In this document: one piece after another, positions 10,861 to 21,738 of the stretch
Layout of the letters: each line of letters begins with the position of its first letter
Numbering within the stretch: the first letter of the stretch is position 1
Assembly (NCBI GenBank): GCA_922989275.2
Contig: OV277872.1
Coordinates: 30,463,619-30,527,618, forward strand
DNA length: 64,000 bases
Direction of reading: 5' to 3'
Source: Gari tellinella
Lineage: Eukaryota; Mollusca; Bivalvia; Cardiida; Psammobiidae
The notes under the pieces: generated by a model
What the model was told of the DNA's origin: nothing
The model's input: the letters and a program-made list of their open reading frames with translations, nothing else
Databases searched by the model: none
Program-made: the position numbers and the translations under genes

Positions 10861-11360
10861 TATAAAACAGCCACAGGAACCACAATACAGAAACGTGGAA
10901 GTCATGGGTAAGTTTCCGCAAAACAGTATCGCTTTTTCACAATTCGATTAAGAAATATTTATTGACAAACAATTGTGACTTTGCTATTTTTTACTCATCG
11001 CGCTATTTTGACTTAATATGCCGGTACATTTACTGCATCAACAATCTTAAATGTGCTTTTGGGGAGACGTGTACGTCATCGTCAACCACATCTGCCACAG
11101 TGCAGAATCTCACAAGAGTCCTCCAGGAAGTGTGGATAAACCTGCCACAACCCGCAGCTTTCATTCCATGCGTCGTAGATATCAGGCCTGTATTGATGCA
11201 TATAGTGGATATACACGGTACTAGAGTAACTTGCATTTTCAGTTCGTGGGTTTATGCCATCGAGTGATAAAATAAGAGTGTTTGGATTGTTCGATTGCCA
11301 TGAAATTTTGAGTACCTTCGTAGAACACCTTGGATTATATTATGTTGGAATAGCAATAAA
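10861..11360 (+). CDS. Possible tiny spliced gene (TATA, start-codon exon, poly(A) signal)
   Basis: TATAAAA at 10861 is preceded by several ACGTC motifs. ATG at 10904 is followed one base later by a consensus donor (ATGG|gtaagt). Two in-phase second exons fit: acceptor ggggag gives 11067-11224, ending ACIDAYSGYTRY; acceptor gccacag gives 11101-11267, ending SSWVYAIE. AATAAA lies at 11355. Neither 53-56-residue product is familiar. Each signal could arise by chance, but their order and spacing are right for a small secreted or regulatory peptide gene. No other function is suggested. Confidence 0.28.
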
Positions 11361-11477
11361 ATAAATTGTCAAACTTTTCTCTGCTGGTGCGTTTTAAAGT
11401 GTATTTTGTTTTCTAAAATATTGCCAGCAAAAAAGTCATAGAAAATCATCATTAGCTGGAAACGTTTTAATCATTAT

Positions 11478-11684
11478 CATGCTTAGCCTGACTTTGCTGA
11501 TATTTTCAAAAAGTTTAGATCCAGATGACACGCCGCGTAACGCGGCGTCTCATCTGGATCCAAAGTGTTTGCCACTCATATTCATTGATTTTTCAATTTA
11601 CAAAAATACAAAATATGATCTTTACTTTATTGGCAGGCAATTATATATTTCCAGCAGATGACTATTCAACATGATAAGGGTTAG
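11478..11684. mobile_element. Element B4
   Basis: Palindrome with TAGATCCAGATGACACGCCG and the mirror CGGCGTCTCATCTGGATCC; TTAA ends decayed. Confidence 0.75.
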
Positions 11685-11948
11685 AATGGTTGAAATAAAA
11701 CGTTTGAATGATACTAAATACAAACGAACAGTATGCAAAATGCCGCCTGCAAAACCCTTCCAAATCGGAAACTTCTCCAAACAGAACAATTATGTTCTTT
11801 AGTACGGCAGATTCCTGATGGCAGAGGCTTTAACTTTACACTGTTGTTGACTGACTCACTAGATTGCGAGTTTTTATCGCCGCTCACCTATTCTTAACAT
11901 TATATTCTTCCTTTACGAGTTAATGAAGGGTTCACAATCAGTTATAGG

Positions 11949-12212
11949 TACAGTGGAGAAGACGTTATTCTTTCCCATTTAAACGCAAGCAAATCGCAAA
12001 CGCAAAGCCTAATAACGTAGAAAAGTTCAACTGTTTGGACAATTATGACAATGCATGTGTATCTTAGTCGCAAACGGTTTGGAGCCTGATCAGACGCCGG
12101 TTGACCCGGTGTCTGATCAGGCTCCAAACTGTTTGCAATGGAAATAATCCTTTTTAGCGTAAACGGGGTTACTGGGATTTTATTTGGAAAAAATGACGTA
12201 TTCTCCTCTGCA
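11949..12212 (+). mobile_element. Element A7
   Basis: Complete; lies 26 bp beyond the GAREM-like stop codon, probably in its 3' UTR. Confidence 0.88.
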
Positions 12213-12237
12213 ATAACGTCGTCACTACTGTCACTAT

Positions 12238-13295
12238 TTATTTAGGAACATGAGCCTTGCTTACGAACTTCAACAACCTAGTCGCCTCAATAGCCTTCAT
12301 GCCAAACTCGTTCTTCAACATGTCCCTGTCTACTTCATGCAGCAGTTCACCATCTACCTGTTGATTTCTGAATTCTTCTATGTAGGCTTCAAGTCTTAAA
12401 ACTCTAAGGTACTCACAAACATCGTCAATAGTTAGTTTAATGATATCATCCGGTACATTCACAGGTGGGAGGTGTTTCGTTTCCTTCATTTTTGGTTTAC
12501 ATACTTGACCCTCTGCAGTTTCATTTTCAAGAGTGTTTTGTTGATGGTGTTCTTTGACATGACCAGTACCTTTAATGCTGTCTACTGGCGTTGACTTCTG
12601 AACCGGTTTGGCAGGTTTTTGTGCCGGAACGGGCTTCGATGCCACGGGGACAGATTTTGATGGGGTCTCCTTTTTTAAAGTTGTATTAAATTTAGCCTTC
12701 AATTCATCTTGAATCGATGTAACAATTGGACTGGCAGTTTGTTCTTCTTTTGCATTATCTTTAATGATAGGCAGAACCCGACCTCTTGGCACATTGTTTT
12801 CGTAATGCCTACTTTCTGTAGCTGTTTTGTTCTGTTCTAACCGAGGCTTTTCAAGGCCAGATCTTGGTGGTAGGGGCGGCGGAAAACGAGGGCAGTCAGT
12901 TCCATTGCCCTTGTTACTTCTTGCTTGATCAGTCCTCGCACCGATATCGTCGATAAATTCATACAGATTTTCCCCGCTTTCCGTTAATTGTTGGGCACTA
13001 TTGTTTCCAGTAGGCATTGCTTTGACCGTGTGTTCGTAAACTACAGTATTCTCATACACATTCGCCCTATTTTGATTCGTTGTTTGAACTTTGGTGATTT
13101 TATCATCTGTTCCTTTCGTTTGAACGCTGACGCTCGGTTTTGTGTCTTTAGCTTTGATTTCTTGACTTTCTCTAGAACTGGTAGATGTGTTCCTCGCTGC
13201 CAGAGGTAAAAAGTTGTAATACTGAGACGGTTCCATGTAACTGTATAAGTCTGTCGATGTTTCAACGAAACTGGATGTAGAATATTCTGCCATCT
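12238..13295 (-). CDS. GAREM-like gene, last coding exon (linker and SAM)
   Basis: Acceptor atttcacag joins in phase to EMAEYSTSSF. This single exon carries the whole low-complexity linker and the SAM domain. The stop codon is 26 bp from element A7. The SAM domain alone makes this exon secure. Confidence 0.88.
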
Positions 13296-16200
13296 CTGTG
13301 AAATATATGTACATAGTTACTATAAATAAAATAATGTTCTTTTCCGGGTTGAACGTAAACAGAATGCAAACGCATTGTAACAATGTGTACAGTGGAGAAT
13401 CTGTTTTTCTTTCCCAATAAACGCGTTTACGCTAAAACTATTATTTGCAGTGCAAACAGTTTGGAGCCAGATCAGACGCCGGGTAACCCGGCGTCTGATC
13501 AGGCTCCAAACTGTTTGCCACCAAGATAAGCATGAAATATCAGAATTGTCCAAAAGTTGTTCTTTTCTACGTTTTAGTGCTTTGCGTTTGCGTACGTTTG
13601 CGTTTAAACGGGAAAGAATAACAGATTCTCCACTGTAGCACATCTCAAACTTTAGAAATTGCAAACGATTTATTAAATGAACTTTGCTATATACATGTTT
13701 AAAAGCTATATACAGAAGCTCCCTGTTTTATTTTTCACATGCATTGTACAACGTACTGTAAGAAAGAATAAGTACGTGTGTTATATTCACTTATTAACGC
13801 CAACTTCAGGATAACTTCAAGCTCTGTAAGGACCTTTCTGGTATTGTGCATCGTGCGATGAGCAGTATTGCAATAGTAATTATCAAAGTTCATCTTTAAT
13901 TAATTAACTTGCGCAATCCAGGATAAAAGTGACACAGAGAGCTCATGCAGAAGCTCCCTGTGTTATAGTTTACCTTCATTGTACAACGTTTTGTAAGAAA
14001 GTTGAAATACGTGTGTTATATACACTTATAGCTGAAGAACGGAGACGCCCAATTTAGGATATAAGTTTCGTAGAAAGCCCAGTTAGGATATTTCTGTGTT
14101 GTGAGTAGTGTTACAAAAGTAAATATCAAAGTGCATCTCCAATTAAAATAATACATATGTATACTGATACGAAGACTCTACGCCAACTGTAAAACAGGTT
14201 AGAGAATCTAGACACACTTAGATCACCACTAGGGATTGTAACATTTCCAAGCATCCTAATAAAATTTCTCTCGAGCAGTCTGAATGACGTCATTGCCACT
14301 ATACCTACCTGGGTTTCCAAAGTCCTTGTTGTACTCAAGCGCACGTGCTTGTTCTGACAACGACGCCTGGAACTGTTTCCATGCTGATACCGGTTGGTCA
14401 GCAATGCCTGTTATGAGAACGAGGCGAAGCTGGGTCAAATACAAGGGTACTTTACTCACGTCTAATGTCATTTCTCCTGTAATGGTAATTCATTGTTGTT
14501 TAGCTGACTAACCCTTTACCCTATTGACAGGCGCACTCTGCGTTACTTTGAACCTGCTTTAGGATACAATCTGCTACAAAATAGATAATATTTTGTATAT
14601 ACATGTAATACATTCCTTTAAATTGGAACTATTTTCTTCCATGGGGCAATACAGTGAATGAGAAAAAAAATCCTATCCATAGAGTAGTTGGTTAATCCAA
14701 TAAAGAGATTGAAAATTAAAACTAGATGACAAATGGGCATTTATATAAAAATTAAAAATAAAACTGAATAAAAGAAAGAATGTGCTGATATTATCCATTG
14801 GATATAAGACATTAATTATTGACATCGACATATCAGAGAACATCACTGAATTACAAACACATGGGGTTGCAATGTTATCAGGTATAACTTCTGTGTTACT
14901 CAAACTACTATAATTCCTTAACCCTTTCCCCCATAGAAAACGACTTTTAGCGTATTTAATTTATTCCTCCGCTGAAGTAAATAGTTTATACCCTCATGAA
15001 CAATTACCATTACAAATATTTTATATAGCCTAGCAGGTTTTAGCTTAAAGCAGGCTGGAAGTACAGCAGAATGTGCCTTAAGGCACATTCTGCTTTACTT
15101 TCAACCTGATTTAAGTGGTCACTTGTCTTCAAAACTAGAAACAGTATATGAGGTTAATATCTAGCAGTAACGGTATATAGCTATCGTAGGTTTTGTATTA
15201 GTTCCTCCCCTTGAATAAAAAACATCCTAAATTTAATCTTAATTAACATTTTTGATTATTTTAGCTTACATTCACTATTTATAAAGCTTTACTTGATTAT
15301 ATTTTTAAGGAATTAAAGTAGTTTGGGTTGTTCTTTTTAAGTTGTTTGGGGAGGTTTGGAGAGGTTTGAAAGGGTTTAAGGAGGTTTGGGGTCTTAAGAC
15401 GGACACCTCATCGCTAGGGTTGACTCTGCTAATTTAACACTATCAAGTTAGCTCAAATTATAGAGAGGCTGGATTTACATATTCGTAAATTTGGGTTAGC
15501 CTGTACTGCGAGTGTTCAAATCGCAGCCATGACAAATATATTATATTTGTCCTTGAATTTACCCATTTTCCTCACTCCTGTTCACGTTTTAATATAGGCA
15601 TATGAAATCGACCTAAACACGTTTTAGGTCAGATCTGCTTTGGATTCTCCTTAAGCCAAAGCGTTTAGATTGTAAAGTTTACCTTCGTTTACAAAGTTTC
15701 CGAGAAAATATATTTCCTCAAACACGTGTGTAAGTTCCAAGCTTGGTAGGTTGTTTGTTCCCATTTGAACATTTACAAATGTGATGGTTTTGTCTCTAGG
15801 GAACTGTACATGTACAGGAAGAGCCTTCTCCTTCTTTACAATATCGACCAGGTCCTTTTCCTTTCCAACTGAAAGATAAAGGAAAGTGATTGAAACCTGC
15901 TCAGCAGGAAGAATATCATTCTTTTTCAACATAGTTACGCCATGATCAACTTTAACGTCAGGTTTTTTACCATTCGCCGCCATATTGTCGTTTGCGTCAC
16001 TTTTGGTATCTGCAATATCGTTTTAAAGTTAGATTTAATGCAGTATAACAGACGTTATTTCAAAACAAGTGTCAAACAGTTTTTATCCTGATCAGACTAT
16101 TTGCAAATGCGCTTTAACCCTTTACCTCATAGCCTGTTTCTAGTGTTGATGACAGGTTACCTCTTAAAACTGAGTGCCACAAGGGAGATTAGTTGCTTGT

Positions 16201-19200
16201 GTGTTCTCATTGTGTTACCCTCTTGAAATAAAGTCTTTATTATTATTATTATTATTATTATTAAAGCAGGTTGAAAGTAAAGCAGAATGTGCCTTAAGGC
16301 ACATTCTGTTTTACTTTCAGCCTGTTTTTAGCTAAAATCTGCTAGGCTATATAAAATATTTGTTATGGTAATAATTGTTCATGGTATAAACTCGAACTAT
16401 TTTTCTTCAGCGGAGGAATAAATTAAATACGCTAAAAGTCGCTTCTATGGGGGAAAGGGTTAAGACGTTATTTAGACTGAAAGGGTTAAGCGACCGATGA
16501 TCGAAGTACCTTGCAAAGAATAACGTATAAAGGTGTACATACATAGAGCTATACAGTGCTCTCTCTCTACAACAACACCCATTGGCAGACACAGATTATA
16601 TTTGTTGTTCGGAGGGAGTTGTTATAGGGAGTAGGAAATAATACCTTTAGAATATAGCTTGACTTTCATTTGCAAACAGTTTGAACCAGATCAGACGCTG
16701 CGTAACGCGGCGTCTGTTCTAGGTTCAAACTGTTTGTCACTCGCGTTATGTTTCTTCTGTCAAAATGTCCAATACGTATTTTTTCAGAAAAACAGCAGAC
16801 GACAATTTCAAGCAGACGCTTGACAGGCATGTAATTGTCTTGTTATGGGAAATGCGGCAAGCGTTACAGTAAGGAGGGAGTTGTTGTTAGGAGGGAGCAC
16901 TGTACAAACGGATACAGTATAGATAATGTTGTAATACTATGTACAGTGTTCCCTCCCTACAACGGCCCTCCCAATTACGAACCCCTCCTTACAACGACCC
17001 TTGTCGCAGTTCCCTGAACAGAACAATTATGGCCAACCTTTTCACGACTGCAATGTCATCTGCTTAAAAGTGTCGTCTGCTGTTTTTCTGGACATTCTGA
17101 CATAAAAAAGTTAACGACGAGTGACAAACAGCTTGAATCAAGACCAGACGCCGCGTCTGATCTCGATTCAAACCGTTTGTATATTTACCTCCCTATAACG
17201 ACTCCCTCCGAACAACGCACATATGTTGTCTCCCGTTGGGTGGCGTTGTAGGGAATGCTGTACCTACCATTTCCCTTTTTGTCTATCACACATAGCTTCA
17301 TATTCTGGTAGTTCAGCGGAATACTGAAATATTTCACCTTGCCCCGTAGTTCTGTTTTTGCCGCAACACGTTTTTGGCGGGATATAGTATGTAACCTGAT
17401 AACCTGTAAATATAAATATACGACCAAAACGTCAGAACAATACCTGAAATATGGTCTAATAAAGATAAAAATAGAATTACAGTGCTCCCTCTATACAACG
17501 GCCCTCCCAACAACGATTCCCTCCTTACAACGACCCTTGCCGCTGATCCCCAAACAAGGCATTTATGCCAAACCTTTTCATATCTGCATTACCGTCTGCT
17601 TAAATTTGTCGTCTGCTAATTTTCTCAAAGTTACATAATGCACATTTTGACAGGAAAAATACTTATTGACGCGTGACAAACAGATTGAATCTGGATTCAA
17701 GCTGTTTGCAAATGTAAGCCAATTTCCCTCCCTTTAACGACTCCCTCCGAACAACGCATATATTTGTTTTCTCCCATTGGGTGTCGTTGTAGAGAGGGAG
17801 CGCTGTACAACCAGAATGGCAGCCCATAAAATAAAACTGCAACCGGGAAGTCTGTCCTGTGTCTGAACTAAATGAAATAAAAACTAAAATACAATCAGAA
17901 TGTCTGCCCAGTGTCTGAACTATAGTCGAATGAAATAAAAACTAAAATACAATCAGAATGTCTGCCCAGTGTCTGAACTATAGTCGAATGAAATAAAAAC
18001 TAAAATACAATCAGAATGTCTGCCCAGTGTCTGAACTATAGTCGAATGAAATAAAAACTAAAATACAATCAGAATGTCTGCCCAGTGTCTGAACTATAGT
18101 CGAATGAAATAAAAACTAGAATACAATCAGAATGTCTGCCCAGTGGCTGAATTGCATATGTACAGTGGAGAATCTGTTATTCTTTCCCGTTTAAACGCAA
18201 ACGTACGCAAACTTTTTGACAATTCTGATAATTCATGTTTATCTTGCTGGCTAACAGATTGGAGCCTGATCAGACGCCGGGTTACCCGGTGTCTGATCTG
18301 GCTCCAAACTGTCTGCACTGCAAATAATAGTTTTAGCGTAAACGCGTTTATTGGGAAAGAATAACACATTCTCCACTGTATATGGAGGAATAGGGATAGA
18401 AAAACAACCAGAATTACTGCCCAGTGTTTGAACTATATGGTCGAATAGACATAAAAATACAATCAGAATGTCTGCCCAGTGGCTGAACTATATGGTCGAA
18501 TAGTGATAAATATACAATCAGAATGACTGCCCAGTGTCTGAACTATATGGTCGTATGGAGATAAAAATACTATCAGAATGACTGCCCAGTGTCTGAACTA
18601 TAATCGAATAGAATAAAAATAAAAATACAACCAAATAGGTCTGCCTAATGTCTTAACTACGTTATCATTCGCCCCATCTAATTCCATTGAAAAAAGTTAC
18701 ATTTAATTCTTATAGACGCGATTTTTTGAGAGGGCGGGACTTGTGGATATAATGTGGAGAGGAGGCGGGGCTTATGGATCTGCTGTCCGCGAGTTATTTG
18801 TTGCGTTGCTTCAGTAAGTCGGGTCATGGCTGTTCCTTTCAGGGTACACATCATTCACAACTTCAAATATGGATTAAACATACATGCATACTAATAAAAT
18901 GTTCATTAAATAAAATGTTTTGCATTTAAGCAAAATAACCGACCGAAAATGATCGACAAGTTTACCATGAATCGCTAGCGTTTGACATTTCCTCCAACAA
19001 TCATATTGTTATAATTTCTCAGCTTTCCAAGATATTTTACATTTAAATCAGTGGTTCCAGGTGAGCGATTTAGGGCCGCATGCGGTTCTTGTGCTTATTT
19101 GTCCTAAACATGGATAAATTACTGGGTTGAAATGAGTTGAAACATATAATATTATGGCGGCGAGAGTGTTAAGCAGACTCAGGGCTCCAGATAAGAGGGA

Positions 19201-21341
19201 GTAAACTTAACAAATCCAACATTTTCCCTCTCATTGTAGCACCAAATTCTATGGTATTACTACTCATTAGAATCGTCTCGAATTTAATTATATATTTAAT
19301 TAAAATATACCATATGGAGAATGAAAACATGTTAAAATGAAAAAAATTAAATAATTACAGTACAGTTTTTTTTCTGACTGAACCTTTTGGTTTTAATAAA
19401 CAGGAACATTTTCTTTATTAAATAATATAACTCAATAATTTCTATACATTCAAGTAAACTGTACCAGATAATATAAGACATTGTACAAAATAAAATTATT
19501 TCATGAAATATTTTCTGGAAATATCAATGTTTAAAAAAAGTCAAATTCCGAAAATGTCACATAATGTCAAATTACAAAAATTCTAGCTGTTTAACATACA
19601 CTAACTTTAGACTTATTAGATAGATATTACTTAATTCTACTAGTCACAAAATTTCATGCAATCTACATCAGACTTTACTTTTTATTTAGATTTCAAGATA
19701 TTCAGATAAAATAATTACACAAACCTCCTTCGAGTTCCACTTTAAAATGCCGTCAGCTCTAAATGATAGCATATGTCAAACCTGTAATAATGGATCATTG
19801 ACTATGGTAGCCTGTAGATCATTAAAGGCAATTGACTGCTTAATGCATGACAAAATAAAGCATAAAAGCTCCTTTAGGATCTATATTTTGGCATTACTTT
19901 TGTCATGTGTTTTAGCTGTCATCTGTCTTGTAGGCTATAAATCCTCATAATGTTTAGTTGTCACTTGACTATACTTGCATCTGATATTATTCATTATTAC
20001 ATTTGTGACTAAACATAACATGTCCTTTGACCACTTCGTTATAGACTGACAAGTCAATAAAATCGGACGAATTATTTAAAAAAAAGTTTTGAATCGAATG
20101 TGAATCGAATCTAAGACCTTTAGATTGCAAGTCAATCACTCTACCAACTGAGCTATCGAGGAAAGTAATGAAGCTTATCAAACTGTGAATATGTATATTT
20201 GCTACTATAAGCACGTGGGGCCCGCTTGTGATCCACCTTAAATTTGTTCCAGCACTGAAGAAATATAGACGGTTATGAATATGCAGCATAAGACGTATAT
20301 TCTTTATCCTTGCAGGTGGTAGCTTAAAGCAGGCTAGAAGTAAAACAGTTTGTGCCTTATACTGCTTAATACATTCAATCTGCTTTAAGCGGTCAGCTGT
20401 CTTCAAAACTAGAAATATATTATGGAGCAAATGGATAATAATGTGGACTGTACTATTGTTTCTACAGGCTTGGGTTTTATTGTCAAGGGCAGATGAAACG
20501 TGTAGAAGCTGTTTTCCCTCCCTACAACGGACCTCCTAACAACGACTCCTCATATACAACGACCCTTGCCGCAGTTTCTACGCTTTTACTGCTGCAATAT
20601 CGTCTGCTTAAAATTGCCGTCTGCTGTTTCTTCTCAAAGTTACATACAAGTCGACATTTTGATAGATTTGAATATAATAATTTATACAATGTCGACAGAC
20701 AAACAGATTGAATCTAGATCAGACGCCGCATTATGCGGATTCTGATCTTGATTCAAGCTGTTTGCAATAGTAAGCCAAGTCTTAATATTTCCTCCCTAAA
20801 ACGGCTCCCTCCGAACAGCATATAAATCGTTGTCTCCCATTGGGTGTCGCTGTAGAGAGTGTGTATTGTTATTAGCACCAAATGTTTCAAGAGGGGCTGG
20901 TCTTTACTGTCTGCAATGTCTTAACTGTTATTTCTACTGAATAGACTCTTATTATAGTGGAGAGCACGCAATTTTTCTTCTTTTAACTCAAAGGAAGCGC
21001 GAAGGCTTTGCATTAACTTGTAGAAAATGTTACTTGCTTGCAATTTCTAACGATTTATTTTTACCCGATTAGCACACAGTTTAGAGCCTGAGCAGAGCCC
21101 ATTTACCCGACGTCTGATCTGCCTCAAAACTGTTTGCAATGGTCAAACATAAACGTTTTTACTGGGAAATGGACCACGTCTTCTCCACTGTATTACTTAC
21201 TTGGCTTCGGTCAAAAGTGTCCTCCACAATGTCTCCATAGAAGCCTTGACTGACTTTAACTATTTTCGGCAGACTTCGATTGTACCTCTCATAGAAGTCC
21301 GCTACACCATATTCCACCCCATCCGATGTAAACGTGATCAT
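12238..21341 (-). CDS. GAREM-like adaptor (CABIT domain + proline-rich linker + SAM), 5 coding exons
   Basis: Exons join in phase as 21341-21201, 17403-17268, 16009-15683, 14476-14309 and 13295-12238, totalling 1830 nt (609 residues plus stop). All junctions are GT/AG: donors gtaagt, gtaggt, gtaaac, gtaggt; acceptors acag, gcag, acag, acag. The N-terminus (SLPKIVKVSQGFYGDI, then FSIPLNYQNMKL) and the LPVHVQFP...ITFVNVQ segment resemble the CABIT region of GAREM/THEMIS. The middle has FPPPLPPRS (possible SH3 ligand) and Tyr motifs (LYEFI, VYEN) that could be phosphorylated. Residues ~545-609 are a SAM domain (LTIDDVCEYLRVLRLEAYIE) ending HVPK. Known GAREM proteins link receptor tyrosine kinases to GRB2/MAPK signalling; vertebrate GAREM1 is clearly longer. 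The 609-aa length could mean a compact orthologue or a missed exon between exons 2 and 3. Start Met 21341 was chosen because an in-frame TAA lies 33 nt upstream of it. Confidence 0.8.
13388..13637 (-). mobile_element. Element A8 in GAREM-like intron 4
   Basis: Complete, close to consensus, 93 bp from the last exon's acceptor. Confidence 0.93.
13706..14140. repeat. Two-copy tandem duplication in GAREM-like intron 4
   Basis: 13706-13915 and 13944-14140 share AGAAGCTCCCTGT, CATTGTACAACGT, ACGTGTGTTATAT and AATATCAAAG-like blocks, offset ~238 bp. Confidence 0.7.
14309..14476 (-). CDS. GAREM-like gene, coding exon 4
   Basis: Acceptor attacag, phase 1 at both ends, donor gtaggt. Encodes EMTLDVSKVPLYLTQLRL through YNKDFGNP, the end of the CABIT-like region. 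Confidence 0.75.
14918..15157 (+). mobile_element. Element D2 in GAREM-like intron 3
   Basis: TTAA at both ends; palindrome 15053-15111 with loop TGTGCCTTAAGGCACA. Confidence 0.85.
15441..15535 (+). repeat. tRNA-like SINE head
   Basis: A box GTTAGCTCAAATTATAGAGAG, B box GTGTTCAAATC; lies in a GAREM-like intron on the opposite strand. Confidence 0.5.
15683..16009 (-). CDS. GAREM-like gene, coding exon 3
   Basis: Acceptor attgcag, phase 1 in and phase 1 out at donor gtaaac. Encodes DTKSDANDNMAANGKK through FLGNFVNEG. Read without splicing the frame also stays open to a stop at 15651, which makes a false 110-aa ORF. Confidence 0.75.
16028..16113. mobile_element. Element B5, collapsed palindrome
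   Basis: CAAACAGTTTTTATCCTGATCAG runs directly into ACTATTTGCAAATGCG, so the second arm is nearly all deleted. Confidence 0.55.
16114..16463 (-). mobile_element. Element D3 with a nested retro tail
   Basis: TTAA ends (CCCTTTACCTCATAG / GGGGGAAAGGG). Palindrome 16264-16325, inverse of D2. 16169-16265 is a foreign LINE/SINE 3' tail. Confidence 0.85.
16169..16265 (+). mobile_element. Retroelement 3' tail nested in D3
   Basis: TGAAATAAAGTC followed by (TTA)n, flanked by a TTAAA duplication (16164-16168 and 16261-16265). Confidence 0.7.
16552..16904 (-). mobile_element. Element C3
   Basis: Complete: TACAGTGCTCTCTCTCTAC to GAGGGAGCACTGTA; palindrome loop GCTGCGTAACGCGGCG; GCAGACGACAATTTCAAG module. 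Family C ends resemble pogo/Tigger elements (CAGT, CTC, AACGA pattern). Confidence 0.9.
16942..17262 (+). mobile_element. Element C4, abutting GAREM-like exon 2
   Basis: Complete; its right TA begins 5 bp after the exon 2 splice donor. Palindrome shortened at the loop. Confidence 0.88.
17268..17403 (-). CDS. GAREM-like gene, coding exon 2
   Basis: Acceptor atttacag, then VIRLHTISRQKRVAAK and FSIPLNYQNMKLCVID. Ends in phase 1 at gtaggt. The terminal TA of element C4 starts 5 bp inside the intron. Confidence 0.78.
17478..17807 (+). mobile_element. Element C5
   Basis: Both ends intact (TACAGTGCTCCCTC / GAGGGAGCGCTGTA); the palindrome centre is deleted, leaving GAATCTGGATTC. Confidence 0.9.
17812..18660. 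repeat. 58-bp minisatellite split by A9
   Basis: ACAATCAGAATGTCTGCC starts at 17891, 17949, 18007, 18065 and 18123, exactly 58 bp apart; more diverged units follow at 18395-18640. Lies in GAREM-like intron 1. Confidence 0.95.
18161..18380 (+). mobile_element. Element A9 inside the minisatellite
   Basis: Lacks ~25 bp beside the left arm; the flanking minisatellite reads through cleanly if one TA copy is removed. Confidence 0.92.
18661..20085. other. GAREM-like intron 1, mostly unannotated
   Basis: No gene supported. 19182-19290 is half of element K (GGGCTCCAGATAAGAGG, CTACTCATTAGAATCGTCTC). The remainder is AT-rich without a pattern I recognise. Confidence 0.45.
20088..20162 (-). repeat. tRNA-like SINE head, same family as 7248
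   Basis: TCGATAGCTCAGTTGGTAG, anticodon-loop-like CTTGCAA, TTCGATTC B box and a T8 run. Its 5' flank also matches the 7322-7460 sequence (GTTTGATAAGC, GCACGTG, GCTTAAGG-like blocks). Confidence 0.65.
20268..20430. mobile_element. Element D4
   Basis: TTAAAGCAGGCTAGAAGTAAA with an imperfect mirror arm; decayed. Confidence 0.6.
20503..20872 (+). mobile_element. Element C6
   Basis: CCCTCCCTACAACGG left end; palindrome GATCAGACGCCGCATTATGC with mirror CGGATTCTGATC; eroded right end. Confidence 0.85.
20953..21192 (+). mobile_element. Element A10, abutting GAREM-like exon 1
   Basis: Its TA end lies 8 bp inside the intron from exon 1's donor. Palindrome partly eroded. Confidence 0.85.
21201..21341 (-). 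CDS. GAREM-like gene, coding exon 1
   Basis: Starts MITFTSDGVEYG and ends DTFDRSQ in phase 0 at donor gtaagtaa. Element A10 begins only 8 bp into the intron. Confidence 0.75.
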
Positions 21342-21491
21342 TTCTGATCTATTGTATGTTTTCAAATTTTATCTCTAGATTTTAACTTTTGTCCAGTGTC
21401 TCTTGACCCGTAGAGAGCAATCAACAGTCTTCTTATGAGGCGCCCCTCATCCAGTTAGCCCTTAGGGCCTATATAAAAAATTCAGTTTCTA

Positions 21492-21628
21492 GAGTGATAA
21501 TGCTATAGAGATGAACCTGAGGTCGTTCTCAAGTATTTGAGTGGTCAGTATTGAGCATTCCGCTCAAATCTGACCAATCAAAAGTTAAGAAAGATCTCAG
21601 ACTCATCTGAAACGCTTTATAACCACTC
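21492..21628. mobile_element. Foldback element I2
   Basis: GAGTGGTCAGTATTGAGC mirrored by GCTCAAATCTGACCAATC; ends TTATAACCACTC. Just upstream of the GAREM-like start. Confidence 0.7.
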
Positions 21629-21738
21629 GCCCTGTTATTTTATATCTTGCTAGTCAATGAGCTACATGTAAACATGAAAAAAACATCATGAATGATATAA
21701 TATATAGACGATTTTCGCTCACATTTGTCCTTGAAAGA

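Noticed and set aside
15651..15983. Stand-alone 110-aa gene
   Set aside because: The coding part is exon 3 of the GAREM-like gene; the last 32 nt are intron after donor gtaaac.
19747..19950. 67-codon frame ending in a hydrophobic segment
   Set aside because: No domain, no splice or promoter context, and compositionally like the surrounding intron of the GAREM-like gene.
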